A stretch of 64,000 nucleotides of DNA from Denitromonas iodatirespirans. Lineage in GTDB: Bacteria > Pseudomonadota > Gammaproteobacteria > Burkholderiales > Rhodocyclaceae. Each line of letters opens with the position of its first letter. The stretch's first letter is position 1. The notes beneath the pieces were generated by a model that saw nothing but the letters and a program-made list of their open reading frames with translations, was not told the DNA's origin and did no database searches. Below are positions 8,230-17,159 of this stretch, piece by piece. The position numbers and the translations under genes are program-made. The stretch spans positions 1-64,000 of the forward strand of contig NZ_JAEKFT010000017.1 in NCBI RefSeq assembly GCF_018524365.1. The letters are read 5' to 3'.

Positions 8230-8814
8230 TCATCCTTCGGCCAACAAGGTCTTGATGTCCTCGGCGATGTCCGGCGCAGCGGCCCCGTGCTTCACATAGA
8301 GGCGCAGACGGCCTTGCGGGTCGAAGACATAGGTACCGGCCGAGTGGTCGATGGTGTAGTTGGGGCCGTCGGTATCGCCGCTCTTGCGGTAGAACACCTT
8401 GAAGTCCTTGGCCACCGCGGCGGTGGTGTCCATGTCGCCGAACAGGCCGAGGAAGCGCGGATCGAAGGCCGGCACATACTCGGCCAGCAGGGCCTGGGTA
8501 TCGCGCTCGGGATCGACCGTCATGAACAGCACCTGCGTGCGCTCGGCGTCGGGGCCGAGCAGGCGCATGACCTCGCTCATCGTGAGCAGGTTGGTCGGGC
8601 ACACGTCCGGACACTGGGTGAAGCCGAAGAACAGCGTCACCACCTTGCCCTTGAAATCGGCCAGTGTGCGCGGCTTGCCGGTGTGGTCGGTGAGCGAAAA
8701 GCCTTTGCCGTAATCGGCACCGGTGATGTCGGTGTTGTGAAAGCTTTTGGGCGGTTCGGCGGGACTGCAGGCGGTCACCGCGAGCGCGGCGACCACCAGG
8801 AGGATTCGAAGCAT
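8230..8814 (-). CDS. SCO1/SenC-family copper chaperone lipoprotein
   Basis: A 194-aa membrane-anchored thioredoxin-fold protein that helps load copper into the CuA site of cytochrome oxidase subunit II. A short signal ends in a lipobox (AVTAC), giving a lipidated Cys16. The Sco metal motif is CPDVC (Cys68, Cys72), and the later ligand His lies in YTIDHSAGTYVF. ATG at 8814 is chosen because it starts the signal peptide; the frame stays open further upstream but that part overlaps ctaB. It is the last gene of the cta cluster, 10 bp after ctaB. Confidence 0.93.
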   Translation of the reverse strand: MLRILLVVAALAVTACSPAEPPKSFHNTDITGADYGKGFSLTDHTGKPRTLADFKGKVVTLFFGFTQCPDVCPTNLLTMSEVMRLLGPDAERTQVLFMTVDPERDTQALLAEYVPAFDPRFLGLFGDMDTTAAVAKDFKVFYRKSGDTDGPNYTIDHSAGTYVFDPQGRLRLYVKHGAAAPDIAEDIKTLLAEG

Positions 8815-8824
8815 CGTGGCCTCA

Positions 8825-9724
8825 TCAATAGGGCAGGTAGTGATCCACCAGCAAGGCGGCAAACAGCGATGATAGGTACACGATGGAGTAGCGGAAAGTC
8901 TGTTGCGACAATTTGTCGCTGTAATCCACGTACAGGCGCCAGGCATAGCGCAGGAAGGCCGCGCCCAGCACCACCGCCGCCGCCAGATAGGCAATGCCGC
9001 TCATGCGCGTGGCAAAAGGCAGCAAGGTGACGGCGAACAGGATGCAGGTGTAGAGCAGCACCGACAGCCGGGTATAGCGCGAGCCGTGCGTCACGGGCAG
9101 CATGGGCAGGCCGGCGCGCGCGTAGTCGGCGCTGCGGTACAAGGCCAGCGCCCAGAAGTGCGGCGGCGTCCAGGCAAAGATGATGAGGAACAGCAGCAAG
9201 GCATCGCTGCTCACTTCACCGGTCACCGCGGCCCAGCCGAGCACCGGCGGCATCGCGCCGGATGCGCCGCCGATGACGATGTTCTGCGGCGTGCGCGGCT
9301 TGAGAAAGACGGTGTAGACCACCGCGTAGCCGACGAAAGTGGCCAGCGTGAGCCACATCGTCAGCGGATTGACGCCGTGGTAGAGCAGCACCAGCCCGGC
9401 GCCGCCGAGCAGCAGCGAAAACACCAGGGTTTCGGCCGAGCTCAGTTCGCCGCGCGGCAGGGGCCGCGCCCGGGTGCGCGCCATGCGCGCATCGATCTGC
9501 TGTTCGATGAGACAGTTCATGGCCGCCGCCGCACCGGCCACGCAGGCAATGCCGATCGTGGCGAGCAACACCACCTGCGCCGAGGGCAGCCCCTCGGGCA
9601 CGGCGAGGAACATGCCGATGATGGCGCAGAAGACGATCAGCGTATTGACCCGCGGCTTGGTCAGCACATAGAAGTGCCGCAACCGGCGCCAGGTATCCGA
9701 GCGGTCAAGCGTAAGCGTTTTCAT
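8825..9724 (-). CDS. ctaB: Protoheme IX farnesyltransferase (heme O synthase)
   Basis: A 299-aa integral membrane prenyltransferase (UbiA superfamily; also called cyoE) that adds a farnesyl group to heme b to make heme O, precursor of heme A. Signature residues are in the first loop ([21 protein letters not shown]). About nine membrane helices are visible, and YVLTKPRVN lies near the N-terminus. ATG at 9724 has GAGGG seven bases upstream; an in-frame ATG at 9745 is less likely. It overlaps the end of ctaA by 20 bp. Confidence 0.95.
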   Translation of the reverse strand: MKTLTLDRSDTWRRLRHFYVLTKPRVNTLIVFCAIIGMFLAVPEGLPSAQVVLLATIGIACVAGAAAAMNCLIEQQIDARMARTRARPLPRGELSSAETLVFSLLLGGAGLVLLYHGVNPLTMWLTLATFVGYAVVYTVFLKPRTPQNIVIGGASGAMPPVLGWAAVTGEVSSDALLLFLIIFAWTPPHFWALALYRSADYARAGLPMLPVTHGSRYTRLSVLLYTCILFAVTLLPFATRMSGIAYLAAAVVLGAAFLRYAWRLYVDYSDKLSQQTFRYSIVYLSSLFAALLVDHYLPY

Positions 9725-10802
9725 GGGGATTCCCTCGCACGGCACGCCATGCCCGTTCGGGCATCAGGCGCGCATTGATCAACACCATCACCAACAACAA
9801 CAGCGCTGCACCGGCGTTGTGCGCCACCGCCAGCGGCAGCGGCAGACTCAGCGCCACGTTGGCAATGCCCAGGCCGACCTGGCCGGACAGCATCAGCAGC
9901 AACAGCATCGCCATCGATCCGAACCCCTGCCGCAGCAGCCCGATCACCAGCAGCAGGCCAACGATGGCAGTCGCCACCGCACCGAGCCGGTGTGCCCAGT
10001 GAATGGCCGTCAGCGCTTCGTGCGAGAGCAGATCGCCGGTGGCGGTCATGCCCAACTCACGCACCACGTGAAAGGCGTTGCCGACATCCATGCTCGGCCA
10101 CCAGCTGCCGTGACAGGTCGGGAAATCGGTGCAGGCCAGAGCCGCGTAGTTGGTGCTGGTCCAGCCGCCGAGCACGATCTGGCCGACGACCAGCAACAGC
10201 GCGAATCGCGCCAGACGGACCAGGCCCGGCGAGGCAAAGCGCCGCCGCACCCCCGTCGCCCGGATGGCCAGCAAGGCCAGCAGTGCCAGGGTGGTCAGCC
10301 CGCCAATCAGGTGGCCGGTGACGATCGCCGGTTTGAGTAGCAGCGTGACGGTCCATTTGCCCAACAAGCCCTGGAAGATGACGACGCCGACCAGCAGGAC
10401 CGCAATGCAGGGGCGCACGTCGGGATCACGACGATTCCGCAAAGCCAGCGCCGCGATCACCAGGATGATGAAGCCGAGCGTGGCCGCCAGGTAGCGGTGG
10501 ATCATTTCCTTCCAGGCCTTGGGCAGCGATACCGGCCCGCCGGGCTGCGCCGACTCGGCCTCGGCGATGTGCTCGGCCGCATGGGCCGGCGTCGCCTTGC
10601 CGTAGCAGCCCGGCCAGTCCGGGCACCCCAGACCGGCGTCCGACAGGCGCACATAGGCACCGAACACCACCACGACCAGGGTCAGCAGCAGGGCGAGGAT
10701 GACAAGGCGGCGATACCCATCGGCCCGCGGGGAAGCCCCGAGGGCAGGCGCGCCCCCCGACGGGGACTGCGAGCGAAGCGAGCGTGGGGAGCCCAATGTC
10801 AT
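9705..10802 (-). CDS. ctaA: Heme A synthase (COX15/CtaA family)
   Basis: A 365-aa inner-membrane protein that converts heme O to heme A for the aa3 oxidase. The family helices are present with paired cysteines ([12 protein letters not shown] and CTDFPTCHG) and heme-ligand histidines ([30 protein letters not shown]). ATG at 10802 overlaps the previous stop by one base (TGATG). The first 25 or so residues ([19 protein letters not shown] onward) do not look like CtaA and appear to derive from an intergenic repeat. The family-like part begins at about [12 protein letters not shown]. It is followed by ctaB with a 20-bp overlap. Confidence 0.93.
   Translation of the reverse strand: MTLGSPRSLRSQSPSGGAPALGASPRADGYRRLVILALLLTLVVVVFGAYVRLSDAGLGCPDWPGCYGKATPAHAAEHIAEAESAQPGGPVSLPKAWKEMIHRYLAATLGFIILVIAALALRNRRDPDVRPCIAVLLVGVVIFQGLLGKWTVTLLLKPAIVTGHLIGGLTTLALLALLAIRATGVRRRFASPGLVRLARFALLLVVGQIVLGGWTSTNYAALACTDFPTCHGSWWPSMDVGNAFHVVRELGMTATGDLLSHEALTAIHWAHRLGAVATAIVGLLLVIGLLRQGFGSMAMLLLLMLSGQVGLGIANVALSLPLPLAVAHNAGAALLLLVMVLINARLMPERAWRAVRGNPHENAYA
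10725..10800 (-). repeat. Intergenic-type hairpin repeat absorbed into the 5' end of ctaA
   Basis: The stretch contains a CGCTCGCTTCGCTCGC segment and a CCCC-GTC-GGGG-type hairpin, a pattern common as a dispersed small repeat in betaproteobacterial genomes. Here it is in frame and encodes residues 2-26 of CtaA. Copy number elsewhere in the genome cannot be checked from this window. Confidence 0.5.
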
Positions 10803-11371
10803 CAGCTGACCTGCGAATACTTGAGAAGCCGCGCCAGATCCTTGACCATGCCTTTCGGATCGAGCTCGGCCGGATAGCGCATCATCACCTGCCCGCGCGG
10901 GTCCGCCAGCCATACCTGCGCCACGGTGTCGCCGTCGAGCTGCTCGAGCCAGGGGCCTTCGGCCCGCGCCACCACGAGCTCCGGGTGCTCGGCCAGCAGC
11001 GCGGCATCGGGCGCGCCACCATCGGTCAGCAACCAGACACGGGCCACGCGCGTGGCCTCCTGCGCCTGTGCCGTGCGCACCTGGCGGGTGAAATACAAGG
11101 CCTGCTGGCAGGCGGCATCGCACGCGGCGGGGGCCACCACCACATAGGTCCAGAAGCCCTTGATGTCGTCCCGGGCAAACGCGCCGCCGTCCGGCGTGGC
11201 CAGCGCACCGTCCGGCAGCGGCGTCGGCGTCACCAGCGTGCCGTAGTTGCTGCGGCCACTGGGCGGCCAGACATAGAACGCCAGATACGATGCCACCACC
11301 GGCAGCACACACACTGCGATCAGGGCGGCCAGCGTCAGTCGGGCCTTACGCGTCATCTTGGCTGCTGCCAT
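10802..11371 (-). CDS. Membrane-anchored Sco-like protein of the cta cluster (function unproven)
   Basis: A 189-aa protein with one N-terminal membrane helix (about 10-32, LTLAALIAVCVLPVVASYLAFYVW) and a thioredoxin-like periplasmic domain. It keeps a Cys-x3-Cys pair (ACDAACQQ) in the place where Sco proteins bind copper, and its tail (DPRGQVMMRYP) matches the end of the Sco fold. Proteins of this type recur between surf1 and ctaA in betaproteobacteria, usually annotated as hypothetical. ATG at 11371 has GGAGG four bases upstream; ATG at 11356 is an alternative. It overlaps surf1 and ctaA. A role in copper delivery or thiol reduction is inferred. Confidence 0.8.
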   Translation of the reverse strand: MAAAKMTRKARLTLAALIAVCVLPVVASYLAFYVWPPSGRSNYGTLVTPTPLPDGALATPDGGAFARDDIKGFWTYVVVAPAACDAACQQALYFTRQVRTAQAQEATRVARVWLLTDGGAPDAALLAEHPELVVARAEGPWLEQLDGDTVAQVWLADPRGQVMMRYPAELDPKGMVKDLARLLKYSQVS

Positions 11372-12056
11372 CGTGCCTCCAGCGTCGCCATCCAAACCAT
11401 CCACACAGCCCCGCCGACAAGGCGGCAAGGCCAAACCATTGCACCGCATACCCGCGGTGTCGATCGACGCCAAGATCAGGGCGCGGCCAATCGCGGATCA
11501 AGCCGTCGGACGACGGATCGGTCTGCTCGACCACCACATCCGCCACCGCAATCCCGGTTTGCGCCCGGTAGGCAGCCAGATCCAGATACTGCCAGCGCGC
11601 GCCCTCGCTCGGCGTATCCGCCAGCGAGTAGGGTTTCGCCTCAGGACGACGGACCCGCCCACTGACGAACACCTCTCCCTCCGGCGTCCGTACCGACGGC
11701 AACACGGTCCGGTCGCGCCCGGCTGCCAGCCAACCCCGCTTGACCAGCACCCGCCGACCGTCTTCGGTCTGTAGCGGCGTGAGCAGCTGGTAGCCCGGTT
11801 GCCCGTGGTGAACCCGGTTGTCGAGGTAGATCGACCCCGCCGTCAGCCAGTGCCCCGTGAGGCGTACGGCCTGCCATTCTTCCGGCGCCGCGGCCAGCAC
11901 GGTCATCGGCGCCTCGGCCTCGGCGGCCATGCGTTCGCCCAGCGCCAGCTTCTCCTCGGCCCGCCGAGTCTGCCACAGGCCCAACTGGACGGTCAGAACG
12001 CAGACGAGAACGCCCACCAGATAGGGCACCACGTCCTTGACCCGCATGCCGCTCAT
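11346..12056 (-). CDS. SURF1-family cytochrome oxidase assembly protein
   Basis: A 236-aa protein with membrane helices at both ends (about 11-28 and 207-224) around a periplasmic domain, as in SURF1. Family hallmarks are QLGLWQTRRAEEK at the first helix, DNRVHHGQPGYQLLTPL in the middle and RHRGYAVQWFGLAAL before the last helix. SURF1 helps insert heme A into subunit I. It starts 54 bases from the oppositely oriented DUF2909 gene. Confidence 0.93.
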   Translation of the reverse strand: MSGMRVKDVVPYLVGVLVCVLTVQLGLWQTRRAEEKLALGERMAAEAEAPMTVLAAAPEEWQAVRLTGHWLTAGSIYLDNRVHHGQPGYQLLTPLQTEDGRRVLVKRGWLAAGRDRTVLPSVRTPEGEVFVSGRVRRPEAKPYSLADTPSEGARWQYLDLAAYRAQTGIAVADVVVEQTDPSSDGLIRDWPRPDLGVDRHRGYAVQWFGLAALSAGLCGWFGWRRWRHDGSSQDDA

Positions 12057-12110
12057 CCCGCGCAGCGGATGGCTGGGCTACACTGGACCGACATTTCAGC
12101 GGAGCCGCCC

Positions 12111-12305
12111 ATGCGCATCGTCGTCGTACTTTTTCTGATCGCCATCCTCGTCAGCCTGGGCTCGGCGCTCACCTTCCTGTTGCGCGACAAGGGGCGCGGG
12201 CCACGCGTGGTACGCGCGCTGACGCTGCGGATCGGGCTGTCGATCGGGTTGTTTCTGCTACTCATGATCGGCTTTGCGACCGGCTTCATCCCCGGTCGCC
12301 TGTAG
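12111..12305 (+). CDS. Twin transmembrane protein, DUF2909 family
   Basis: A 64-aa protein that is almost entirely two membrane helices (about 3-23 and 42-60) joined by a short basic loop (RDKGRGPR). GGAG lies six bases upstream of the ATG. It sits in the cta cluster but on the opposite strand, divergent from surf1 and ending eight bases from the ctaE stop. Such proteins often accompany betaproteobacterial cta clusters; their role is unknown. Confidence 0.8.
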   Translation: MRIVVVLFLIAILVSLGSALTFLLRDKGRGPRVVRALTLRIGLSIGLFLLLMIGFATGFIPGRL

Positions 12306-12313
12306 CCCAACAC

Positions 12314-13165
12314 TCACAGCCAGTACACCACCACGAACAGCAGCAGCCAGACCACATCGACGAAGTGCCAGTACCACGCCGCCGCTTCGAAGGCGAAGTG
12401 GTGGTCTTTGGTGAAGTGGCCGGCCATCACGCGGAACAGCATCACCAGCAGCATGATCGCGCCGATCGTCACATGCAGGCCGTGGAAGCCGGTCATCATG
12501 TAGAAGGTCGAGCCGTAGATGCCGGAGGTGAGCTTCAGGTTCATCTCCGAGTAGGCATGCATGTACTCGTAGACCTGAAACCCCATGAACAGCGCGCCGA
12601 GCAGCACGGTCAACAACAGACCGAGTTTGAGCTGGGTGCGGTTGTCTTTCATCATGCCCCAGTGGGCCCAGGTCAGGGTCGCACCGGAGGTCAGCAGGAT
12701 CAGGGTGTTGAGCGCCGGAATGCCCCAGGCTTCCATCGGCGAGAAGGCATCGGCGCCATACGGCCCGGCGGTCGGCCACACGCCCTGGAAGCCGCTCCAC
12801 AACACACTCTCGTTCTCGCCGCTGCCGAGCGCAGGGACAGAGATCACCCGGACATAGAACAGCACGCCGAAGAAGGCGGCGAAGAACATCACCTCGGAGA
12901 AGATGAACCAGCCCATGCTCCAGCGGAAGGACGCGTCAACGTTCTTGCCGTACTTGCCGCTTTCGGACTCGCGGATCACCTGGCCGAACCAGCCGAACAG
13001 CATGTAGATCAGCGTCGCCACGCCGACCAGCAACACCTCCGGCCCGGGACCGACATGGTTGAGCCACATCACGGCGCCGGCACCGATACACAACAGCGCG
13101 AAGGAGCCGAAGATGGGGAACTTCGACGGCTCTGGTACGAAGTACTTCTCGATTGTCGGACTCAT
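12314..13165 (-). CDS. ctaE: Cytochrome c oxidase subunit III
   Basis: A 283-aa, seven-helix membrane subunit of the aa3-type terminal oxidase. Recognisable parts are SMGWFIFSEVMFFAAFFG, LNTLILLTSGATLTWAHW, MTGFHGLHVTIGA and the C-terminal AAWYWHFVDVVWLLLFV. It begins MSPTIEKYFVPEPS. A 53-bp gap separates it from the DUF2970 gene upstream. Confidence 0.96.
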   Translation of the reverse strand: MSPTIEKYFVPEPSKFPIFGSFALLCIGAGAVMWLNHVGPGPEVLLVGVATLIYMLFGWFGQVIRESESGKYGKNVDASFRWSMGWFIFSEVMFFAAFFGVLFYVRVISVPALGSGENESVLWSGFQGVWPTAGPYGADAFSPMEAWGIPALNTLILLTSGATLTWAHWGMMKDNRTQLKLGLLLTVLLGALFMGFQVYEYMHAYSEMNLKLTSGIYGSTFYMMTGFHGLHVTIGAIMLLVMLFRVMAGHFTKDHHFAFEAAAWYWHFVDVVWLLLFVVVYWL

Positions 13166-13218
13166 GTTGAAGTCTCCGATCAGTTAATTCGGCGGCCGCC
13201 CTCAGGCGCACCCCTTAT

Positions 13219-13419
13219 TCACACACCCACCACGAATCTTACGAACGCCACGATACTCAGCACGAACACCACCCCTGCCAGCACTCCGGCCACGATCACC
13301 GCTTTCGGATCGAGCGAGGTCGCGTCGTCCTTGTAGTGGCGGCGTTTGCGGATGCCGACGAACGACCACAGCACGGCCCGCAAGGTGGCCCAGAACCCGG
13401 CCCGGGGCGCCTGGGCCAT
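13219..13419 (-). CDS. DUF2970 small membrane protein
   Basis: A 66-aa protein: a short N-terminal amphipathic part (FWATLRAVLWSFVGIRKRRHYKDD) and one C-terminal membrane helix (about 42-64). ATG at 13419 overlaps the ctaG stop (TGATG); a GTG one codon earlier is possible. The family sits between ctaG and ctaE in betaproteobacteria and is presumed to help build or stabilise the oxidase; no biochemical role is known to me. Confidence 0.82.
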   Translation of the reverse strand: MAQAPRAGFWATLRAVLWSFVGIRKRRHYKDDATSLDPKAVIVAGVLAGVVFVLSIVAFVRFVVGV

Positions 13420-13973
13420 CACCCCTGCCCCCCGTTGCCGGCGCGCTGCACCTGCGTTCCGGCCACCTCGAAGAAGGTGTAGGACAAAGTGATCGTGTGC
13501 ACATCGTCCGGCAGCTTCGGGTCCACCACGAAAAGCACCGGCATGGTGCGAGTCTCACCCGCGGCCAGGGTCTGCTGCTCGAAACAGAAGCAGTTGACCT
13601 TCTTGAAATAACTCCCGGCGATCTGGGGCCCGTAGCTTGGCACCGCCTGCCCGGTGACGGGCACATCGCGCGTGTTGGTCACCTCGTAGGCCACCTGCAC
13701 CAGCTGGCCCGGATGGACATCGACCGAAGTCTGCAAGGGCCGGAAACGCCACGCCAGATCATGCGTGTTGGCGTCGAACTCGATGACCAGGCGCCGGGTT
13801 TCGTCGACCTGCGTGTTCTCCACATCGTCGGGCTGGAGAATGTTGCGCAGGCCGGTGACCTGGCAGATGGCCTCGTAGAAAGGCACCAGCGCAAAGCCGA
13901 ATCCGAACATCGCCACCGCCGCGATGCCCAAGCGCATCAACAGCCGCCGGTTGTCGTCGGCGCGCGTGCTCAT
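13419..13973 (-). CDS. ctaG: Cytochrome c oxidase assembly protein CtaG/Cox11 (CuB chaperone)
   Basis: A 184-aa protein with one N-terminal membrane helix and a periplasmic immunoglobulin-like domain. It delivers copper to the CuB site of subunit I. The copper-binding motif KVNCFCFEQQ is intact, and PVLFVVDP and ITLSYTFFEV match the family. ATG at 13973 overlaps the preceding small gene's stop (ATGA); an in-frame ATG at 13985 would add MAGG. Confidence 0.95.
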   Translation of the reverse strand: MSTRADDNRRLLMRLGIAAVAMFGFGFALVPFYEAICQVTGLRNILQPDDVENTQVDETRRLVIEFDANTHDLAWRFRPLQTSVDVHPGQLVQVAYEVTNTRDVPVTGQAVPSYGPQIAGSYFKKVNCFCFEQQTLAAGETRTMPVLFVVDPKLPDDVHTITLSYTFFEVAGTQVQRAGNGGQG

Positions 13974-14071
13974 GCCCCCAGCCATCCCGTCTTCACCATG
14001 ATCGCGAAGAAGAACGTCAGCGCCACCAGAAGCAGCAGCAGCGCCGTACGAAGATTCTTCCCCTTGGCCAT
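13970..14071 (-). CDS. Cytochrome oxidase small assembly protein (33 aa)
   Basis: A tiny protein: a basic start (MAKGKNLRT), one membrane helix (about 10-28, ALLLLLVALTFFFAIMVK) and a short tail (TGWLGA). It lies 11 bases after ctaD and overlaps the ctaG start by ATGA. Proteins of this size and shape sit between ctaD and ctaG in many betaproteobacteria and are annotated as small assembly proteins. Function is inferred from place only. Confidence 0.75.
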   Translation of the reverse strand: MAKGKNLRTALLLLLVALTFFFAIMVKTGWLGA

Positions 14072-14082
14072 GGCGAGCCCGA

Positions 14083-15666
14083 TCACTTGACGACCGGCGG
14101 CGTCTCGAAGGTGTGGTAGGGCGCCGGCGACGGCACCGTCCACTCCAGCCCCTCGGCGCCTTCCCACGGGCTGGCGGCCGCCTTCTTGCCCCCCCGCACG
14201 CACTTGACCACTGCGACGATGAAGATCAGTTGCGACAGGCCGAAACCAAAGGCCCCGATACTGGCCAGTGCATTGAAGTCCGCAAACTGCAGGGCGTAGT
14301 CCGGAATGCGCCGCGGCATGCCGGCCAGCCCCAGGAAGTGCATCGGGAAGAAGGTGATGTTGAAGAAGATGATCGATGCCCAGAAGTGGAGCTTGCCGAT
14401 CCCTTCCGGATACATGTGGCCGGTCCACTTCGGCAGCCAGTAGTAGGCCCCGGCAAACAGCGCAAACAGCGAGCCGGCCACCAGCACGTAATGGAAGTGG
14501 GCCACCACGTAATAGGTGTCCTGCACCTGGATGTCGATCGGCGCGATGGCGCAGATCAGCCCGGTGAAACCGCCCATGGTGAACACGAAGATGAAACCCG
14601 TGGCCCACAGCATCGGCGTCTCGAAGGTCATCGAGCCGCGCCACATGGTGGCCACCCAGTTGAACACCTTCACGCCGGTAGGCACGGCAATCAGCATGGT
14701 CGCGTACATGAAGAACAGCTGCGTCGCCGCCGGCATGCCGGTGGTGAACATGTGGTGCGCCCACACCACGAAGGACAGAATGGCGATCGAGGCGGTGGCG
14801 TAGACCATCGATGCATAGCCAAACAAGGGCTTGCGCGCGAAGGTCGGGATGATCTGACTGACAATGCCGAAGGCCGGCAAAATCATGATGTACACCTCGG
14901 GGTGCCCGAAGAACCAGAACACGTGCTGGTAGAGCACAGGGTCACCGCCGCCCGCCGCATTGAAGAAGGCGGTGCCGAAGTGGCGATCGGTCAGGATCAT
15001 GGTCACCGCGCCGGCCAGCACCGGCATCACGGCGATCAGCAGGTAGGCGGTGATCAGCCATGTCCAGCAGAACAGCGGCATTTTCATCATGGTCATGCCG
15101 GGCGCACGCATGTTGAGGATGGTGACGACGATGTTGATCGCCCCCATGATCGAGCTGATCCCCATGATGTGCACGGCGAAGATGGTCAGGTCCATGCCCA
15201 TGCCCATCTGCACCGACAGCGGAGCGTACAGCGTCCAGCCCGCGGCGGTCGCCCCGCCCGGCACGAAGAACGAGCCGATCAGCAGGATCGCGGCCACCGG
15301 CAGCAACCAGAAGCTCCAGTTGTTCATGCGCGCGAAGGCCATGTCGGAGGCGCCGATCATCAGCGGCAGCATCCAGTTGGCGAAGCCGACGAAGGCCGGC
15401 ATGATCGCGCCGAACACCATCACCAGACCGTGCATGGTGGTGAGCTGGTTGAAGAACTCGGGCTGCACGATCTGCAGACCCGGTTGAAACAGTTCGGCCC
15501 GGATCGTCAGCGCCATCACCCCTCCGGAGAGGAACATGATGAAGCTGAAGATCAAGTACATCGTGCCGATGTCCTTGTGGTTCGTGGTGGTGATCCAGCG
15601 CATCAGCCCGCCCGGGGCGTGATGATGGTGATCGTCATGCAGTTGATCCGGGGTGACAGCAGACAT
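14083..15666 (-). CDS. ctaD: Cytochrome c oxidase subunit I (aa3 type)
   Basis: A 527-aa, twelve-helix catalytic subunit holding heme a and the heme a3-CuB centre, where oxygen is reduced and protons are pumped. CuB ligands are visible: the His-Tyr pair in [16 protein letters not shown] and the two His in [12 protein letters not shown]. Heme ligands lie in VVAHFHYVL. The D-channel motif is also present ([15 protein letters not shown]). A His-rich N-terminus ([11 protein letters not shown]) precedes the first helix. It starts 21 bases after ctaC. Confidence 0.97.
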   Translation of the reverse strand: MSAVTPDQLHDDHHHHAPGGLMRWITTTNHKDIGTMYLIFSFIMFLSGGVMALTIRAELFQPGLQIVQPEFFNQLTTMHGLVMVFGAIMPAFVGFANWMLPLMIGASDMAFARMNNWSFWLLPVAAILLIGSFFVPGGATAAGWTLYAPLSVQMGMGMDLTIFAVHIMGISSIMGAINIVVTILNMRAPGMTMMKMPLFCWTWLITAYLLIAVMPVLAGAVTMILTDRHFGTAFFNAAGGGDPVLYQHVFWFFGHPEVYIMILPAFGIVSQIIPTFARKPLFGYASMVYATASIAILSFVVWAHHMFTTGMPAATQLFFMYATMLIAVPTGVKVFNWVATMWRGSMTFETPMLWATGFIFVFTMGGFTGLICAIAPIDIQVQDTYYVVAHFHYVLVAGSLFALFAGAYYWLPKWTGHMYPEGIGKLHFWASIIFFNITFFPMHFLGLAGMPRRIPDYALQFADFNALASIGAFGFGLSQLIFIVAVVKCVRGGKKAAASPWEGAEGLEWTVPSPAPYHTFETPPVVK

Positions 15667-15687
15667 GCAGCCTCCTCCTACCTGAAC

Positions 15688-16815
15688 TCAGTTGTGCGCG
15701 GCCGCGATTTCGGCCGGCTGGATGGCTTCGCCCGTCTGGTTGCTCCAGGCATTGCGGGTATAGGTGATCACGGCGGCAATATCCGTATCCGACAGCTGCT
15801 TGCCGAAGGCTGCCATGGCGGTGCCGGCGCGCCCCTCCATCACCACCTTGATCTGCTCGGCCTTGTCGCCCTGCACGATGGCCGCACCATCGAGCGGCGG
15901 GAAGGCCGGCGGGATGCCCTTGCCATCGGCCTGATGACAGGCAGCGCAATTGGCCGCGAACACCTGCTCGCCCTTGGCGACCAGCTCGGCCAATGCCCAT
16001 TCCTTGTTCGGGTCTTCGGTCGTGGCGGCCATCTTGCCCTGCTGATCGGCCACCCAGGCAGCGTATTTCTCCGCCGACAACACATGCACCTCGATCGGCA
16101 TGAAACCGTGATCCTTGCCGCACAGCTCGGCACAGTTGCCGCGGAAGACGCCTTCCTTGTCGGCGCGGAACCACGCGTCGCGAATGAAGCCGGGGATCGC
16201 ATCCTGCTTGACACCAAGCGCCGGCACCCACCAGGCGTGGATCACATCATTGGCGGTCAGCAGCAGACGAACCTTCTTGCCGACCGGCACCACCACCGGG
16301 TTATCCACTTCCAGCAGATAGTTGTCACCCTTGGCCGCCTGCCCCTTGATCTGGTCCAGCGGGGTCGACAGGTTGGAGACGAACTTGATGCCCTCGCCTT
16401 CGCCCTTGATGTAGTCGTAACCCCATTTCCACTGGTAGCCGGTGGCCTTGATGGTGATGTCGGGGTTGGAGGTGTCCTTCATGGCGATCACCGTCTTGGT
16501 GGCCGGATAGGCCATGCCAAGCAGGATCAGCACCGGCACCACGGTCCAGGCGATTTCGACCAGGGTGTTTTCATGGAAGTGCGCCGCCACCGCGCCCTTG
16601 GACTTGCGGTGATGAAACACCGACCAGAACATGACACCGAACACGGCAACGAAGATCACCAGACAGATGACCATCATCAAGGTGTGCATGTCGTAGATTT
16701 CGGCAGCCACCGAAGTGACCGGCGTCTGAAGATTGATGCTGGACTGCGCCGCCCACGCCGCGCTTGCGGACACGGCGGACAGCATGGTTACTGCGGAACG
16801 AGCCAACACGCTCAT
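15688..16815 (-). CDS. ctaC: Cytochrome c oxidase subunit II with fused C-terminal cytochrome c domain
   Basis: A 375-aa subunit that receives electrons from cytochrome c. In order: a signal peptide ending AWAAQ, two membrane helices (about 45-65 and 85-105), a cupredoxin CuA domain with ligands in DVIHAWWVPALG and CAELCGKDHGFM, and a class I cytochrome c domain with heme motif CAACH near residue 290. The fused heme domain marks the caa3-like subgroup. ATG at 16815 starts the signal peptide. It is the first gene of the cta operon, with an FNR/ANR-type box about 220 bases upstream. Confidence 0.96.
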   Translation of the reverse strand: MSVLARSAVTMLSAVSASAAWAAQSSINLQTPVTSVAAEIYDMHTLMMVICLVIFVAVFGVMFWSVFHHRKSKGAVAAHFHENTLVEIAWTVVPVLILLGMAYPATKTVIAMKDTSNPDITIKATGYQWKWGYDYIKGEGEGIKFVSNLSTPLDQIKGQAAKGDNYLLEVDNPVVVPVGKKVRLLLTANDVIHAWWVPALGVKQDAIPGFIRDAWFRADKEGVFRGNCAELCGKDHGFMPIEVHVLSAEKYAAWVADQQGKMAATTEDPNKEWALAELVAKGEQVFAANCAACHQADGKGIPPAFPPLDGAAIVQGDKAEQIKVVMEGRAGTAMAAFGKQLSDTDIAAVITYTRNAWSNQTGEAIQPAEIAAAHN

Positions 16816-17159
16816 GTGCAACCCCCATCCAAGTCTGTGTGGGGCGCAAAAAAAGCGTTCCCGGTCAGCCAAAAACGGCGCCGTCGATGTGTCTGCGGGG
16901 CACAGGCTTCCCGGAACCCGCGATGCGCCGGTTGCGGTCTCTCTCCTCCGAAATCCGCTGTGTGATTTGTTTTGCGCGGATTCGGTCTCTGCGCGGCATA
17001 GTGCCACACCCGTTTTAAACGCCGCAAGCTGATTTTTGATCTGGATCAACGTGTTGCATCGCAATATCCGCTAGGCGGAACGCGATCGCCATGCGCTTCC
17101 GGTCGTCATACCCTGTCACCGCCCGGGAAGGAAACGGATCTAGCGTCTGCCGACGCTAC
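16816..17159. other. Non-coding region upstream of ctaC, about 340 bp
   Basis: No credible gene is seen on either strand. The right part holds a perfect FNR/ANR-type palindrome at 17036-17049. A weak promoter candidate for ctaC reads TTGCGG, 18 bases, CACTAT (at 16998-17003) on the minus strand. That would leave an untranslated leader of roughly 175 bases. Confidence 0.6.
17036..17049 (-). promoter_or_regulatory. Perfect FNR/ANR/Crp-family box upstream of ctaC
   Basis: TTGATCTGGATCAA matches the FNR/ANR consensus TTGAT-N4-ATCAA exactly. It lies about 220 bases before the ctaC start, and the nearest gene on the other side ends at 17160. Oxygen-dependent control of the aa3 oxidase is the obvious reading. 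Activation or repression depends on the true start of transcription, which is not known. Confidence 0.7.

Noticed and set aside
14113-16965. Long open frame (950 codons) on the plus strand
   Set aside because: Antisense to ctaD and ctaC; His/Gln/Asp-rich shadow with no motif.
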